A stretch of 30,948 bases of DNA. It comes from Pseudomonadota bacterium. Lineage in GTDB: Bacteria; Pseudomonadota; Alphaproteobacteria; Rhizobiales; Rhizobiaceae. Each line of letters opens with the position of its first letter. The first letter of the stretch is position 1. Location of the stretch: the NCBI GenBank assembly GCA_023387775.1, contig JAEWHN010000352.1, positions 1 to 30,948 of the forward strand. Direction: 5' to 3'. The position numbers and the translations under genes were made by a program. A model generated the notes under the pieces. That model saw only the letters and a list, made by a program, of their open reading frames with translations. It did no database searches and had not been told where the DNA came from. Positions 1 to 9,025 of this stretch are shown here, piece by piece.

Positions 1-1
1 C

Positions 2-85
2 GGGGCCGGTACTTTCCAACCCGCGACACTCACGGACCTCGTTGTGCGGATCGCGGGATCCCTGCGCCGAAACACGGATGACTGA
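2..85 (+). CDS. C-terminal tail of an upstream gene, probably radA (partial)
   Basis: The frame from base 2 stays open for 27 codons to a TGA at 83-85 and ends in a segment reading TLTDLVVRIAGS followed by a basic tail. This resembles the C-terminus of rhizobial RadA/Sms, the DNA-repair ATPase that usually precedes cvpA-purF in this order of bacteria. The 5' part lies outside the window, so no catalytic motif is visible. The call rests on gene order and the short tail only; it could be another protein that happens to end here. Confidence 0.45.
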   Translation, partial: GAGTFQPATLTDLVVRIAGSLRRNTDD

Positions 86-138
86 CCGGGCCAGGCGGCG
101 CGGTACGGCACAAGCTGTCATGATGGAGTGAGAACGAC

Positions 139-735
139 ATGCCGATTACGCTGCTGGACGGGATTCTCGTCGGGTTCACTCTTGTCTCGGCCATGCTGGC
201 AATGGTCCGCGGCTTCTCCCGGGAAATCTTGTCGATCGCTTCCTGGATCGCGGCGGCGGCGGCGGCATATTTCTTCTATCCGATGGTGCTGCCTTATTTG
301 CAGTCGCACATCGACAACGAAAAGCTGGCCATGGGTGCCGCGGCCGGCGTGGTCTTCATCATCGCGCTGATCGTGGTGACGGTCATCACCATGAAGATCG
401 CCGATTTCATCATCGACTCTCGCGTCGGTGCTCTCGACCGGACGCTGGGCTTTCTCTATGGCGCCGCCCGCGGCATCCTGGTCATGGCTGTTGCGCTGAT
501 GTTCTTCAACTGGCTGGTCGGGACCAACCCGCCCAACTGGATTGCCGACGCGAAGTCCAAGCCACTGCTGGAAAGCATCGGCACCAAGATCGAGGGCCTG
601 ATGCCCGAGGATCCGGAAAAGTCCATCCTCAAGCGCCTGAAGCCCGGCGCCGCGCCCGACGCGGAACCCGGCACTCCGCCTTCGGACAACTCGGCCGAAA
701 CGCCGCAGGACGAAACCCCGCCGGCCGATAATTGA
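139..735 (+). CDS. cvpA: CvpA family membrane protein
   Basis: A 198-aa protein with about four hydrophobic helices (roughly residues 6-24, 31-51, 65-86 and 103-126) and a hydrophilic, Pro/Asp/Glu-rich C-terminal tail from about residue 160. The motif RGFSRE (24-29) after the first helix and DRTLGFLYGAARG (100-112) before the last are typical of CvpA, an inner-membrane protein linked in E. coli to colicin V production and stress resistance; its molecular role is unclear. The ATG at 139 has a GGAGTGAGA sequence ahead of it. It lies 58 bp upstream of purF on the same strand, the usual cvpA-purF arrangement. The leader to purF carries a GC-rich palindrome at 749-760 and a small hairpin at 758-772, with no obvious T-run. 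Confidence 0.9.
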   Translation: MPITLLDGILVGFTLVSAMLAMVRGFSREILSIASWIAAAAAAYFFYPMVLPYLQSHIDNEKLAMGAAAGVVFIIALIVVTVITMKIADFIIDSRVGALDRTLGFLYGAARGILVMAVALMFFNWLVGTNPPNWIADAKSKPLLESIGTKIEGLMPEDPEKSILKRLKPGAAPDAEPGTPPSDNSAETPQDETPPADN

Positions 736-793
736 TGGTGGCGCGTAAGGCGCCGGCGCCCTATATGAGGGCCTTCTGACGAGAGACTGCCCT

Positions 794-2257
794 ATGGCAC
801 ATGACACCTTGCTCGGCGAGGCCGATGATCATTTCCACGACGAATGCGGAGTGTTCGGCATTTTCGGCCGGCAGGATGCTGCGGCAATCGTCACGCTGGG
901 CCTGCATGCCCTGCAACATCGCGGCCAGGAGGCAGCCGGCATTGTCTCCTATGACGGCTCGCAGTTCCATGTCGAACGCCATGTCGGCCTGATCGGCGAC
1001 ACCTTCACCAGACCGCAGGTTATCGATAGCCTCAAGGGCAACCGCGCAATCGGCCACACCCGCTACGCCACTACCGGCGGCTCCGGGCTGCGCAACGTGC
1101 AGCCGCTGTTCGCCGAGCTCGCGGATGGCGGTTTCGCCATCGCCCACAATGGCAACATCACCAACGCCATGACGGTGCAGCGTGCGCTGCAGAAGCAGGG
1201 CGCCATCTTCTCCTCCACCTCCGATACCGAAACGCTTCTGCACCTGGTGGCGACCAGCCGCGAGAAGGACTTCAATTCCCGCTTCATCGAGGCCGTGCGC
1301 ACGCTGGAAGGCGCGTTCTCGCTGGTTGCGCTGACGTCGAAGAAGATGATCGGCTGCCGCGACCCCTTGGGTATCCGCCCGCTGGTGCTGGGCGATCTCG
1401 ACGGCGCCTATATTCTCGCCTCCGAAACCTGCGCGCTGGACATCATCGGCGCCCGTTTCGTTCGCGACGTGAAACCGGGCGAGATGATCATCGTCACGCC
1501 CAAGGGCATCGAAAGCGTGTTCCCCTTTGAACCGGTGAAGCCGCGCTTCTGCATTTTCGAATATGTCTATTTCGCCCGCCCGGATTCGACGGTTGAGGGC
1601 CGCAACGTTTATGAAGTGCGCAAGCGCATAGGCATGGAACTGGCCATTGAGAGCCCGGTGGATGCTGATCTGGTCGTGCCGGTGCCGGATTCCGGCACGC
1701 CCGCGGCAATCGGCTTTGCGCAGCAGGCCGGGCTGCCGTTCGAGCTCGGCATCATCCGCAACCACTATGTGGGCCGCACCTTCATTCAGCCCACCGATTC
1801 CATCCGCCATATGGGCGTGAAGCTGAAGCACAACGCCAACCGCCGCATGCTCGAGGGCAAGCGCGTGGTGCTGGTGGACGATTCCATCGTGCGCGGCACC
1901 ACCAGCCAGAAGATCGTTCAGATGGTGCGCGATGCCGGCGCCCGCGAGGTGCATATGCGCATCGCCTCGCCGCCCACCCGCTCCTCCTGCTTCTACGGCG
2001 TCGACACGCCGGAGACGGCCAAGCTGCTGGCCTCGCGCATGTCGATCGAAGAGATGGCCGAGTTCATCCGTGTCGATTCGCTAGGTTTCCTGTCGATCGA
2101 CGGGCTCTACCGCGCCGTCGGCGAGGCGCGCCGCGACAATGATCAGCCGCAGTTCTGCGACGCCTGCTTCAGCGCAGAGTATCCCACGCGCCTCCTCGAC
2201 TTCGAGGACGTGGAGAATGTGCGCAGCCTCTCGCTGCTGGCCAGCAACGGCCAGTAG
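794..2257 (+). CDS. purF: Amidophosphoribosyltransferase (PurF)
   Basis: This 487-aa enzyme makes 5-phosphoribosylamine from PRPP and glutamine, the first committed step of purine synthesis in the cytosol. The N-terminal glutaminase domain begins at Cys18 in DECGVFGI, so a 17-residue propeptide must be removed to expose the nucleophile. The phosphoribosyltransferase domain carries the PRPP loop VVLVDDSIVRGTT (358-370). Four cysteines (C253, C399, C455, C458, the last two as CDAC) sit where the Bacillus-type enzyme binds a [4Fe-4S] cluster, which suggests the oxygen-sensitive iron-sulfur form rather than the E. coli form. GAGAG lies ahead of the ATG. Downstream, an SDR gene follows after 79 bp on the same strand. 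Confidence 0.97.
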   Translation: MAHDTLLGEADDHFHDECGVFGIFGRQDAAAIVTLGLHALQHRGQEAAGIVSYDGSQFHVERHVGLIGDTFTRPQVIDSLKGNRAIGHTRYATTGGSGLRNVQPLFAELADGGFAIAHNGNITNAMTVQRALQKQGAIFSSTSDTETLLHLVATSREKDFNSRFIEAVRTLEGAFSLVALTSKKMIGCRDPLGIRPLVLGDLDGAYILASETCALDIIGARFVRDVKPGEMIIVTPKGIESVFPFEPVKPRFCIFEYVYFARPDSTVEGRNVYEVRKRIGMELAIESPVDADLVVPVPDSGTPAAIGFAQQAGLPFELGIIRNHYVGRTFIQPTDSIRHMGVKLKHNANRRMLEGKRVVLVDDSIVRGTTSQKIVQMVRDAGAREVHMRIASPPTRSSCFYGVDTPETAKLLASRMSIEEMAEFIRVDSLGFLSIDGLYRAVGEARRDNDQPQFCDACFSAEYPTRLLDFEDVENVRSLSLLASNGQ

Positions 2258-2336
2258 TACCGCCCAACCCTTTTGATCTTTAAGCTCACTGCCTTGCAGG
2301 GTTCATGCCGCGCAGGGCAATGCCTGGAGGACTGGC

Positions 2337-3083
2337 ATGACCGAAACCCCGAACCTTTCCGGCCGCATCGCCCTCGTCACCGGCGCTTCGCGCGGCATCG
2401 GCTACCAGATCGCCAAGCAGATGGCGGCCGCCGGCGCGCATGTCATTGCGGTGGCTCGCACCGTGGGCGGGCTGGAAGACCTCGACGACGAGATCAAGGC
2501 CGCGGGCGGCCAGGCAACGCTGGTGCCGCTGGATCTCACCGACATGGGCGGCATCGACCGGCTCGGCGGTGCCATCAATGAGCGCTGGGGCAAGCTCGAC
2601 ATCCTGGTGGCCAATGCCGGCGTGCTGGGCGTGATTGCTCCGATCGGCCACGTCGAAGCCAAGGTGTTCGAGAAGGTCATGGCGGTCAACGTGACCAGCA
2701 CCTGGCGCATGATCCGCTCGGTCGACCCGCTCTTGCGCAAGTCGGATGCCGGCCGCGCCATTCTGCTTTCCTCCGGCGTGGCGCATTCGGCCCGCGCCTT
2801 CTGGGCGCCTTACGCGGCATCCAAGGCCGCCGTCGAGGTGCTGGGACGTTCCTGGGCCGACGAAACCCGCAACATGCCGCTGCGCGTCAACTGCGTTAAT
2901 CCGGGAGCGACCCGCACCGCCATGCGCGCTCAGGCCATGCCGGGCGAGAACCCCGACACGCTGCCCACCCCGGCCGAAATCGCCGCCAGGATCCTGCCGC
3001 TCGCCAGCCCCACGCTGCGCGAAACCGGTATGCTCTTCCAGGCCCGGGAGGAGAGCTTCGTCGCCTACCGCGACCCGGAATAA
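2337..3083 (+). CDS. SDR family oxidoreductase
   Basis: A 248-aa classical short-chain dehydrogenase/reductase. The Rossmann nucleotide-binding motif TGASRGIG is at residues 15-22, NAG at 93-95, a catalytic Ser at 145/146 (LSSG), and the YAASK motif gives Tyr159 and Lys163. It is expected to be a soluble NAD(P)(H)-dependent oxidoreductase; the substrate cannot be read from the sequence. GGAGG stands a few bases ahead of the ATG. The gene follows purF on the same strand, an order seen in related rhizobia, but a role in purine metabolism is not implied. It ends 10 bp from the end of the convergent OsmC-type gene. Confidence 0.92.
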   Translation: MTETPNLSGRIALVTGASRGIGYQIAKQMAAAGAHVIAVARTVGGLEDLDDEIKAAGGQATLVPLDLTDMGGIDRLGGAINERWGKLDILVANAGVLGVIAPIGHVEAKVFEKVMAVNVTSTWRMIRSVDPLLRKSDAGRAILLSSGVAHSARAFWAPYAASKAAVEVLGRSWADETRNMPLRVNCVNPGATRTAMRAQAMPGENPDTLPTPAEIAARILPLASPTLRETGMLFQAREESFVAYRDPE

Positions 3084-3093
3084 GCGCGCGCCC

Positions 3094-3618
<525 letters not shown>

Positions 3619-3819
3619 CGCAACTCCTCCCCGTCGGCGCTGTTCGATCCCGCACCCTATCACGTCGACCCTCGCGTCCCAATCGGCGTGCCAATGGCGA
3701 GTTGCCTGCCCCAACGCTCGCGCCTGCCTGGCTTAGCCCGTTCCGCACCGGCAATCGTATAGCTCTGCTGGGTGCCGTGGCCTTGCCGCTTCGGCGCCCT
3801 TGCCTTGAGGAGCCATCAC

Positions 3820-4707
3820 ATGACCGATGCCGCGATTGCCGACAGCCGCGAACGTATCTACGCCGGCATGCTGATCACGGCACTGTCGTATCTGCTTTTT
3901 TCGATGCAGGACGCTTCGATCAAGCTTCTGGTCACCGGGCTCAGCGTCTGGCAGATCCTGTTCTTCCGCAGCGCGGCCATTCTTGCCGGCTGCGCGGCCA
4001 TCGGCGGCCGGTCCGTGTTCGCGGAGGCATACCGCTCGAAGGCCTTCTATCCCATGCTGCTGCGCAGCTTCATCATCCTCGGCGCCTGGCTTTGCTTCTA
4101 CAACGCCGCCAAGCATCTGCAGCTTGCCGAACTGACGACGATCTACTTTGCCGCCCCGGTCATCGTCACCATCCTCTCAATTTTCGTACTTGGCGAACGG
4201 GTGCCGCTCGTACGCTGGGTAGCGGTTCTGACCGGCTTCGTGGGTGTTTTCATTGCCTGCGATCCCACTTCGCTCGGCCTCAGCCTGCCTGTAGTCATGG
4301 TGCTGGTCGCCGCCTGCCTGTGGGCGTTCGCCATCGTACTCATACGCAAGATCGCACTGTATGAACGCACCATGGTGCAGATGGTGCTCAACAACGCCCT
4401 TTTCCTGGTCATCGCCGGGCTGCCGCTCTTCTATTTGTGGCAGACGCCAAGCTGGGACGAATGGCTGCTGCTGATCGTTCTCGCCATTGTCGGCGGGCTG
4501 GGCCAATACGCGCTGTTCGAGGGCATGAAGCGCGCCCCTGCCTCCGTCGTCGCGCCGTTCGAATACACCGCGCTGGTCTGGGCCTTCGTGTTCGGCTTTG
4601 CGATCTGGGGCGACATTCCGCGCCGCGAAGTGTTTGTCGGCGCGGCGCTGATCTTCCTTGCCGGCCTGGTGATCATCGCCGGCGAGCACTTTCGGCGGCG
4701 CAACTGA
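3820..4707 (+). CDS. EamA/DMT-family permease (first of a tandem pair)
   Basis: A 295-aa polytopic inner-membrane protein with about ten hydrophobic helices in two EamA repeats (roughly residues 14-145 and 155-290). It carries typical family segments such as FRS at the end of the second helix and APFEYTALVWA near the C-terminus. Members of the drug/metabolite transporter superfamily move small metabolites, often outward; the substrate is unknown. The start at 3820 is preferred over an in-frame ATG at 3772 because TTGAGGAG lies 7 bases ahead and the extra 16 residues look non-homologous. A second EamA gene follows after 102 bp on the same strand. Confidence 0.88.
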   Translation: MTDAAIADSRERIYAGMLITALSYLLFSMQDASIKLLVTGLSVWQILFFRSAAILAGCAAIGGRSVFAEAYRSKAFYPMLLRSFIILGAWLCFYNAAKHLQLAELTTIYFAAPVIVTILSIFVLGERVPLVRWVAVLTGFVGVFIACDPTSLGLSLPVVMVLVAACLWAFAIVLIRKIALYERTMVQMVLNNALFLVIAGLPLFYLWQTPSWDEWLLLIVLAIVGGLGQYALFEGMKRAPASVVAPFEYTALVWAFVFGFAIWGDIPRREVFVGAALIFLAGLVIIAGEHFRRRN

Positions 4708-4809
4708 TGCCATATCCACTGGCTGCGCATGCTCCTGACAGAGCGCCGTCAGCACGCCTGCCGTAAAGGGCGCACGGCGCCTACGCCCCGAACGAGGAAA
4801 TCCAGTTTC

Positions 4810-5691
4810 ATGACACCTGAAGATCACACCGGCGAACGCCTGCTGGGCATATTGCTCGTCACTGGCGCGGCTGCCATCTTCGGTCTTGCCGGCGTGCTCA
4901 CCAGATCGGTCAATGCAGAGCCGCTTGTCATTTCCTGCTGGCGCGGCCTTGTCGGCGCGCTGCTGATCACGGCCTACGTGTTCTGGCAGCGAGGCCGGGC
5001 CGGCTCGCCGAAGAGCCTGCGGCTGGGTTGGCGAGGATGGTTGATGGCGCTGATCGGGGCGGCCAACAGCCTCGCCTTCATCGCCGCCTTCAAATACACC
5101 TATGTCGCCAATGTCGCGATCATCTTTGCCACGGCGCCCTTCCTGGCGGCGCTGTTCGCATGGCTTTTGATGCGCGAAGGCGTGCGCAGCCAGACCATGC
5201 TCGCGGCTGCGCTGTCGCTCACCGGCGTGGGGCTGATGGTGTTTTCGGGCGTCGGCAACGGCAATCTCCTGGGCGACGGCCTTGCGCTTCTGATGACCGC
5301 CGGCAGCGCGCTCTACACCGTTCTGATCCGCGCCTTCCGCGATACCCCCGTCGTCTGGGCGGGTGCGGTGTCGGCCTTCATCGTTTTCGCGCTTGCCTGG
5401 CTCGTCACCGATCCGCTCGCCATATCGCTGCACGACGCGCTCATTCTGGTGGGCTTCGGCGTCTCTTTTGCGATGGCCTCGGTCATGTGGACGGAGGGCG
5501 CGCGGCTGATACCCTCCGCCGAAGCCGGCCTGCTCGGCTCTGCCGAAGTGCCCTTCGCGGTAGTGTTCGGCTGGCTCTTCCTCACCGAAATTCCGCCGGC
5601 CGCAAGCATGGTCGGCGGCTCCCTCGTGCTCCTTGCCGTGTTTGCCCATGCCGGCCGCGACTGGCTGCAAGCACGCGCCCGCACGGCCTGA
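4810..5691 (+). CDS. EamA/DMT-family permease (second of a tandem pair)
   Basis: A 293-aa protein with about ten predicted helices and two EamA repeats. Recognisable segments include SCWRGLVGALLI near helix 2 and GLLGSAEVPFAVVFGWLFL near the end, where related permeases have PxxxxxxxxxxxE-type motifs. It is clearly related in architecture to the preceding gene but not a near-identical copy, so the pair is old or was assembled from different members. The start at 4810 is chosen over an in-frame ATG at 4729 because the family alignment begins close to MTPEDH and ACGAGGAAA lies ahead. The transcript probably ends at the hairpin at 5798-5825. Confidence 0.87.
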   Translation: MTPEDHTGERLLGILLVTGAAAIFGLAGVLTRSVNAEPLVISCWRGLVGALLITAYVFWQRGRAGSPKSLRLGWRGWLMALIGAANSLAFIAAFKYTYVANVAIIFATAPFLAALFAWLLMREGVRSQTMLAAALSLTGVGLMVFSGVGNGNLLGDGLALLMTAGSALYTVLIRAFRDTPVVWAGAVSAFIVFALAWLVTDPLAISLHDALILVGFGVSFAMASVMWTEGARLIPSAEAGLLGSAEVPFAVVFGWLFLTEIPPAASMVGGSLVLLAVFAHAGRDWLQARARTA

Positions 5692-5797
5692 GCGCCTGCG
5701 CAAAATTCAGCCGGGCGGGAACCAATCCAATTCTTCGGGCGTTGCAGGGGTTGGACGGGCTCGTCCCCATGCCCAACCCCTCGCCCGTCCTCTCCTC

Positions 5798-5825
5798 AAG
5801 CCGGCCAGCAGGCCGGCTTTTCTTT
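5798..5825 (+). terminator. Intrinsic terminator after the EamA pair
   Basis: A perfect 9-bp inverted repeat, AAGCCGGCC (5798-5806) and GGCCGGCTT (5811-5819), encloses the loop AGCA and runs into TTTTCTTT. It lies about 107 bp past the stop of the second EamA gene and about 120 bp before the Aas-like gene, so it should separate the two plus-strand units. Confidence 0.85.
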
Positions 5826-5946
5826 GAGATCGGCCAAGCCGTTGCGCGCCACACACTCGTGCATTGACGTGGATACAGCATAGTCTACCCTTCTGGCCGA
5901 AGCGGCCGGCAAGAGCCACGGCAAGGACACGCGCTGGGAGAGCGGC

Positions 5947-8172
5947 ATGATCCTGAGCGGCACAATCGCCCTTTGCATCGTCGCGGCCTATCTGGCTGGC
6001 GCGCTGTGGCAGAAGTTTCGCCTCGGAATCACTCTGCAGCAGGCATTGCTCTATCTGCCGCTCAAACTTCTCTACCGGATCCGCGACAGCAAGATTCGCC
6101 CAGCGCGCGACGCCAAGGCGCCGGTGGTCTATGTCGTCGCCCACCAGTCGCGACTTGAACCGGCGCTGATGCTTGCGCTGTTGCCGGAGGATACGCTTCA
6201 CATATTGGACGAAGCTTCGGCCCGATCCGCATGGCTCGAGCCCTGGCGGGCGCTTGCCCGCACCATCGTCTTCAATGCCGAACATGTCTTTGTCAGCCGG
6301 CGGCTGGTGCGCGTGCTGAAGGGAAAGGGGCGGCTGGCCGTCTATTTGCCCGACAATGTCGAACCGGACGTAAAGACCTACCGGCTGTTCCGGGCCGTGG
6401 CGCGGATCGCGCTGCGGGCCGATGCCCAGGTAGTGCCGATCTTCGTGGGCGGGGCGCGTCACCTGCCCTTCTCGCTTACCCCGGCCGAAAAGGCGCCGCG
6501 GCGATGGTTTCCCCGGCTCGTCATCAGCGCCCTGCAACCGGTGAAGATCGCCGACCTCATGGCCAGCAGCGTCAAGCAGCCGGCACGTGCCTCGAACGCC
6601 CTCTTCGATCGCGTCGCGGAAACGCGGCTGGCCGCCACCGATCCCGACCTGTCGCTATTCCTGGCGGTTCGCGACGCTGCCCTGCGCTTCGGCCCCGGCC
6701 GTCCCATCGTGGAGGACGGCAGCGGAACTCTCAGCTACCGGCGATTGTTGGCAGGCGCGCGGATGCTCGGCCAGAAACTCGCCGAAAGCAGCGCCCCGGA
6801 CGAAGCCGTCGGCATAATGCTACCCAACAGCAACGCCATGGTGCTGTCGCTTCTGGCGCTGGCATCCGGCAGGCGCGTGGCCACCATGATCAACTTCACG
6901 GCCGGTCCGGCTAATGTGACAATGGCCGTTCGCGCGACGCTCACCCGCGCCGTCATCTCGTCGCGGGCCTTTGTCGAAAAAGCCAGGCTCCATGAAGTCG
7001 TCGAGGCCGTGGAAGCCGGCGGCGCAAAAATCATATGGCTGGAAGACGTTCGCAAGACTTGCTCGATGGCCGATCGGGTCGTGGCCGCTTGCCTGTGGCG
7101 CAGGCCGATCCATTCACAGGACGCCGCGAAGCCCGCCGTAATCCTGTTCACGTCGGGTTCCGAAGGCAGCCCGAAGGCGGTGGTCTTGTCCAGCCGCAAC
7201 CTCGTCGCAAACGCCATGCAGGCGGAGGCCCGCATCTCGATCGGAGCGGACGACAAGCTGCTCAACGTGCTGCCCGCCTTTCATGCCTTCGGCCTTACCG
7301 GAGGCACCATCCTGCCGCTTGTCACCGGGGTGCGCCTGGTGCTTTATCCGTCGCCGCTCCACTTCAAGGCCATTCCCGAGCTGGCAGCGAAGGTGCGCCC
7401 GACAGTCATGTTCGGCACGGACAGTTTCCTCGCCGCATACGCCCGCGCGGCCGGCGACAACGACTTTTCCGGCCTGCGTTTCGTCGTGGCCGGCGCGGAG
7501 CCGCTTCGCCCAGCCACCCGGGCCCAGTGGCGAGAGCGCTTCGGCACGGCGATCATCGAGGGTTTCGGCCTTACCGAAGCTTCCCCGGTCGTGTCGGTAA
7601 ATACGGCAACCCATGGCCGCGATGGCACGGTGGGCCGCCTGCTACCCGCAATCCGCATGCGGCTGGAGCCGGTGGAAGGCCTCTCCGACGGCGGCCGGCT
7701 GCAGGTCAAGGGTCCGAACGTGATGCTCGGCTATATGATGGCCGAGGCGCCAGGTGTCCTGCAGCCGCGGGCAGATGACTGGCTGGACACAGGCGACATC
7801 GTGTCCGTCGACCGCGAAGGCTTCCTGACCATACGCGGCCGTGCCCGGCGCTTTGCCAAGATCTCAGGCGAGATGGTTTCGCTGGTGGCGGTCGAAAGGC
7901 TGGCCTACGAACTCTGGCCGGAGGCGAGCCACGCCGCAGTGGCTGTTCCCGACGCCCAGAAGGGCGAGCGCATCGTCCTGCTCACCACCGAGCCAGAGGC
8001 CGATCAGGCCCTGTTGCGTCAGTTCGGGCAGCAATCGGGTGCCGCCAACGTCATGCTGCCGGAGGCCGTGGTCAAGGTCTCGGAACTTCCGCTTCTGGCG
8101 TCCGGCAAGACCGACTATGTCGCCGCAAAACGCCAGGCGCTCGAAATGATTGGGCGGGAGGCGGCGGCCTGA
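5947..8172 (+). CDS. Aas-like acyl-ACP synthetase / acylglycerophospholipid acyltransferase fusion
   Basis: A 741-aa protein with an N-terminal membrane helix (about 4-22), a PlsC-like acyltransferase region (about 55-215) and an AMP-forming acyl-CoA/ACP synthetase domain (about 240-735). The second domain has the P-loop TSGSEGSPK (402-410), GFGLTEASP (539-547), DTGD with Asp617, and a C-terminal catalytic Lys721 in LASGKTDY. E. coli Aas (719 aa) uses this layout to re-acylate lysophosphatidylethanolamine. The acyltransferase motifs are unusual: HX4D reads HQSRLE (His66...Glu71), and the FPEG-type block appears as YLPDN (133-137), so that activity is uncertain. GGGAGAG stands ahead of the ATG, and TTGACG at 5864-5869 is a possible -35. 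It is convergent with pssA, 25 bp away. Confidence 0.85.
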   Translation: MILSGTIALCIVAAYLAGALWQKFRLGITLQQALLYLPLKLLYRIRDSKIRPARDAKAPVVYVVAHQSRLEPALMLALLPEDTLHILDEASARSAWLEPWRALARTIVFNAEHVFVSRRLVRVLKGKGRLAVYLPDNVEPDVKTYRLFRAVARIALRADAQVVPIFVGGARHLPFSLTPAEKAPRRWFPRLVISALQPVKIADLMASSVKQPARASNALFDRVAETRLAATDPDLSLFLAVRDAALRFGPGRPIVEDGSGTLSYRRLLAGARMLGQKLAESSAPDEAVGIMLPNSNAMVLSLLALASGRRVATMINFTAGPANVTMAVRATLTRAVISSRAFVEKARLHEVVEAVEAGGAKIIWLEDVRKTCSMADRVVAACLWRRPIHSQDAAKPAVILFTSGSEGSPKAVVLSSRNLVANAMQAEARISIGADDKLLNVLPAFHAFGLTGGTILPLVTGVRLVLYPSPLHFKAIPELAAKVRPTVMFGTDSFLAAYARAAGDNDFSGLRFVVAGAEPLRPATRAQWRERFGTAIIEGFGLTEASPVVSVNTATHGRDGTVGRLLPAIRMRLEPVEGLSDGGRLQVKGPNVMLGYMMAEAPGVLQPRADDWLDTGDIVSVDREGFLTIRGRARRFAKISGEMVSLVAVERLAYELWPEASHAAVAVPDAQKGERIVLLTTEPEADQALLRQFGQQSGAANVMLPEAVVKVSELPLLASGKTDYVAAKRQALEMIGREAAA

Positions 8173-8175
8173 GCC

Positions 8176-8196
8176 GCCTGCCCGTATCGGGCTGGC
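8176..8196. terminator. Possible bidirectional terminator hairpin between aas-like gene and pssA
   Basis: An interrupted inverted repeat fills the 25-bp gap between two convergent stop codons: GCC-T-GCCCG (8176-8184), loop TAT, CGGGC-T-GGC (8188-8196). Eight base pairs form with one T-T mismatch. There is no long T-run on either side, so termination would be weak or factor-assisted. Confidence 0.35.
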
Positions 8197-8197
8197 T

Positions 8198-9022
8198 TCA
8201 GTCCGCCGTAGGCTGGTCGGTGATGGCAGCGGCTTTCGCCGCCTCGAGCTTCGCGCGGCGGGCATAGGCCCGGGCGCTGAGCGGCAGGAAGACCAGATAG
8301 GCGATCACGGAAACCGACAGCGTCTGCCAGGGATAGGTGATCAGCAGCAGCACGAAGAGCGCCACCCCAAGTATCACCGGCAGGACCTTGTCGCCGGGAA
8401 CCTTGACCGTCTTGCCGGAATAGACCGGCAGCCGGCTGACCAGCAGGAACGCGACCAGCACGGTGAAGCCGCAGCCTATGAAACCGACCACACGGTCGGG
8501 CACCACAGCGCCCAGGAAAACCAGATAGATCGGCAGCATCACCACCACCGCTCCGGCAGGCGCGGGCACGCCGACGAAATATTCCGCCTGCCAGGCCGCG
8601 CGCTCCTGGTCCTCGTCCAGCACATTGAAGCGCGCCAGCCTGAGGCCGCAGGCGATCGCAAACAGCAGCGCGGCGATCCAACCCGGCGAGCCGGCACGGT
8701 CGAGCAGGAAGGCGTAGAGCACGAGCGCGGGCGCGACGCCGAAATTCACGATGTCGGCCAGCGAATCCATCTGGGCGCCGAATTTCGACGTCGCCTTCAG
8801 GATACGGGCGACGCGGCCGTCGATGCCGTCGAGGAAAGCCGCGATCAGGACCATCACCACGGCCGTCTCGAACCGCATCTCGAAGGCCAGGCGCACGCCC
8901 GACAGGCCGGCGCAGATCGCCAGGACCGTAATGAGGTTGGGCAGGATCATGCGCAGCGGGATTTCGCGGATGCGAGGGCCGCCGCGGCCGTGCGGTTCGA
9001 AGGGTTGGAAGGGCGTGGGCAC
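8198..9022 (-). CDS. pssA: CDP-diacylglycerol--serine O-phosphatidyltransferase (PssA)
   Basis: A 274-aa integral membrane enzyme that makes phosphatidylserine from CDP-diacylglycerol and serine. The CDP-alcohol phosphatidyltransferase signature is complete: D68-G69-x2-A72-R73-x8-G82-x3-D86-x3-D90. Several further hydrophobic helices follow to about residue 255. The start is a GTG at 9022 in the frame of psd, separated from the psd stop by a single CCC codon, with no Shine-Dalgarno sequence. An internal ATG at 8950 (residue 25) is an alternative, but the N-terminal FQPFEP and REIPLR segments look like the family. It lies directly downstream of psd, so phosphatidylserine synthesis and decarboxylation are encoded together. 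Confidence 0.95.
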   Translation of the reverse strand: MPTPFQPFEPHGRGGPRIREIPLRMILPNLITVLAICAGLSGVRLAFEMRFETAVVMVLIAAFLDGIDGRVARILKATSKFGAQMDSLADIVNFGVAPALVLYAFLLDRAGSPGWIAALLFAIACGLRLARFNVLDEDQERAAWQAEYFVGVPAPAGAVVVMLPIYLVFLGAVVPDRVVGFIGCGFTVLVAFLLVSRLPVYSGKTVKVPGDKVLPVILGVALFVLLLITYPWQTLSVSVIAYLVFLPLSARAYARRAKLEAAKAAAITDQPTAD

Positions 9023-9025
9023 GGG

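Noticed and set aside
747..772. GC-rich palindrome and short hairpin between cvpA and purF as a terminator or purine riboswitch
   Set aside because: The stems are short, no T-run follows, and nothing resembles a purine aptamer.
761..1954. A 397-codon open frame antisense to purF
   Set aside because: It lies wholly under a clear purF gene; its sequence is His/Ala/Arg-rich with no family motif, as expected from the reverse frame of a high-GC gene.
3619..3819. A gene or operator in the osmC/EamA divergent gap
   Set aside because: No frame with family features, and no clear inverted repeat beyond chance was seen.
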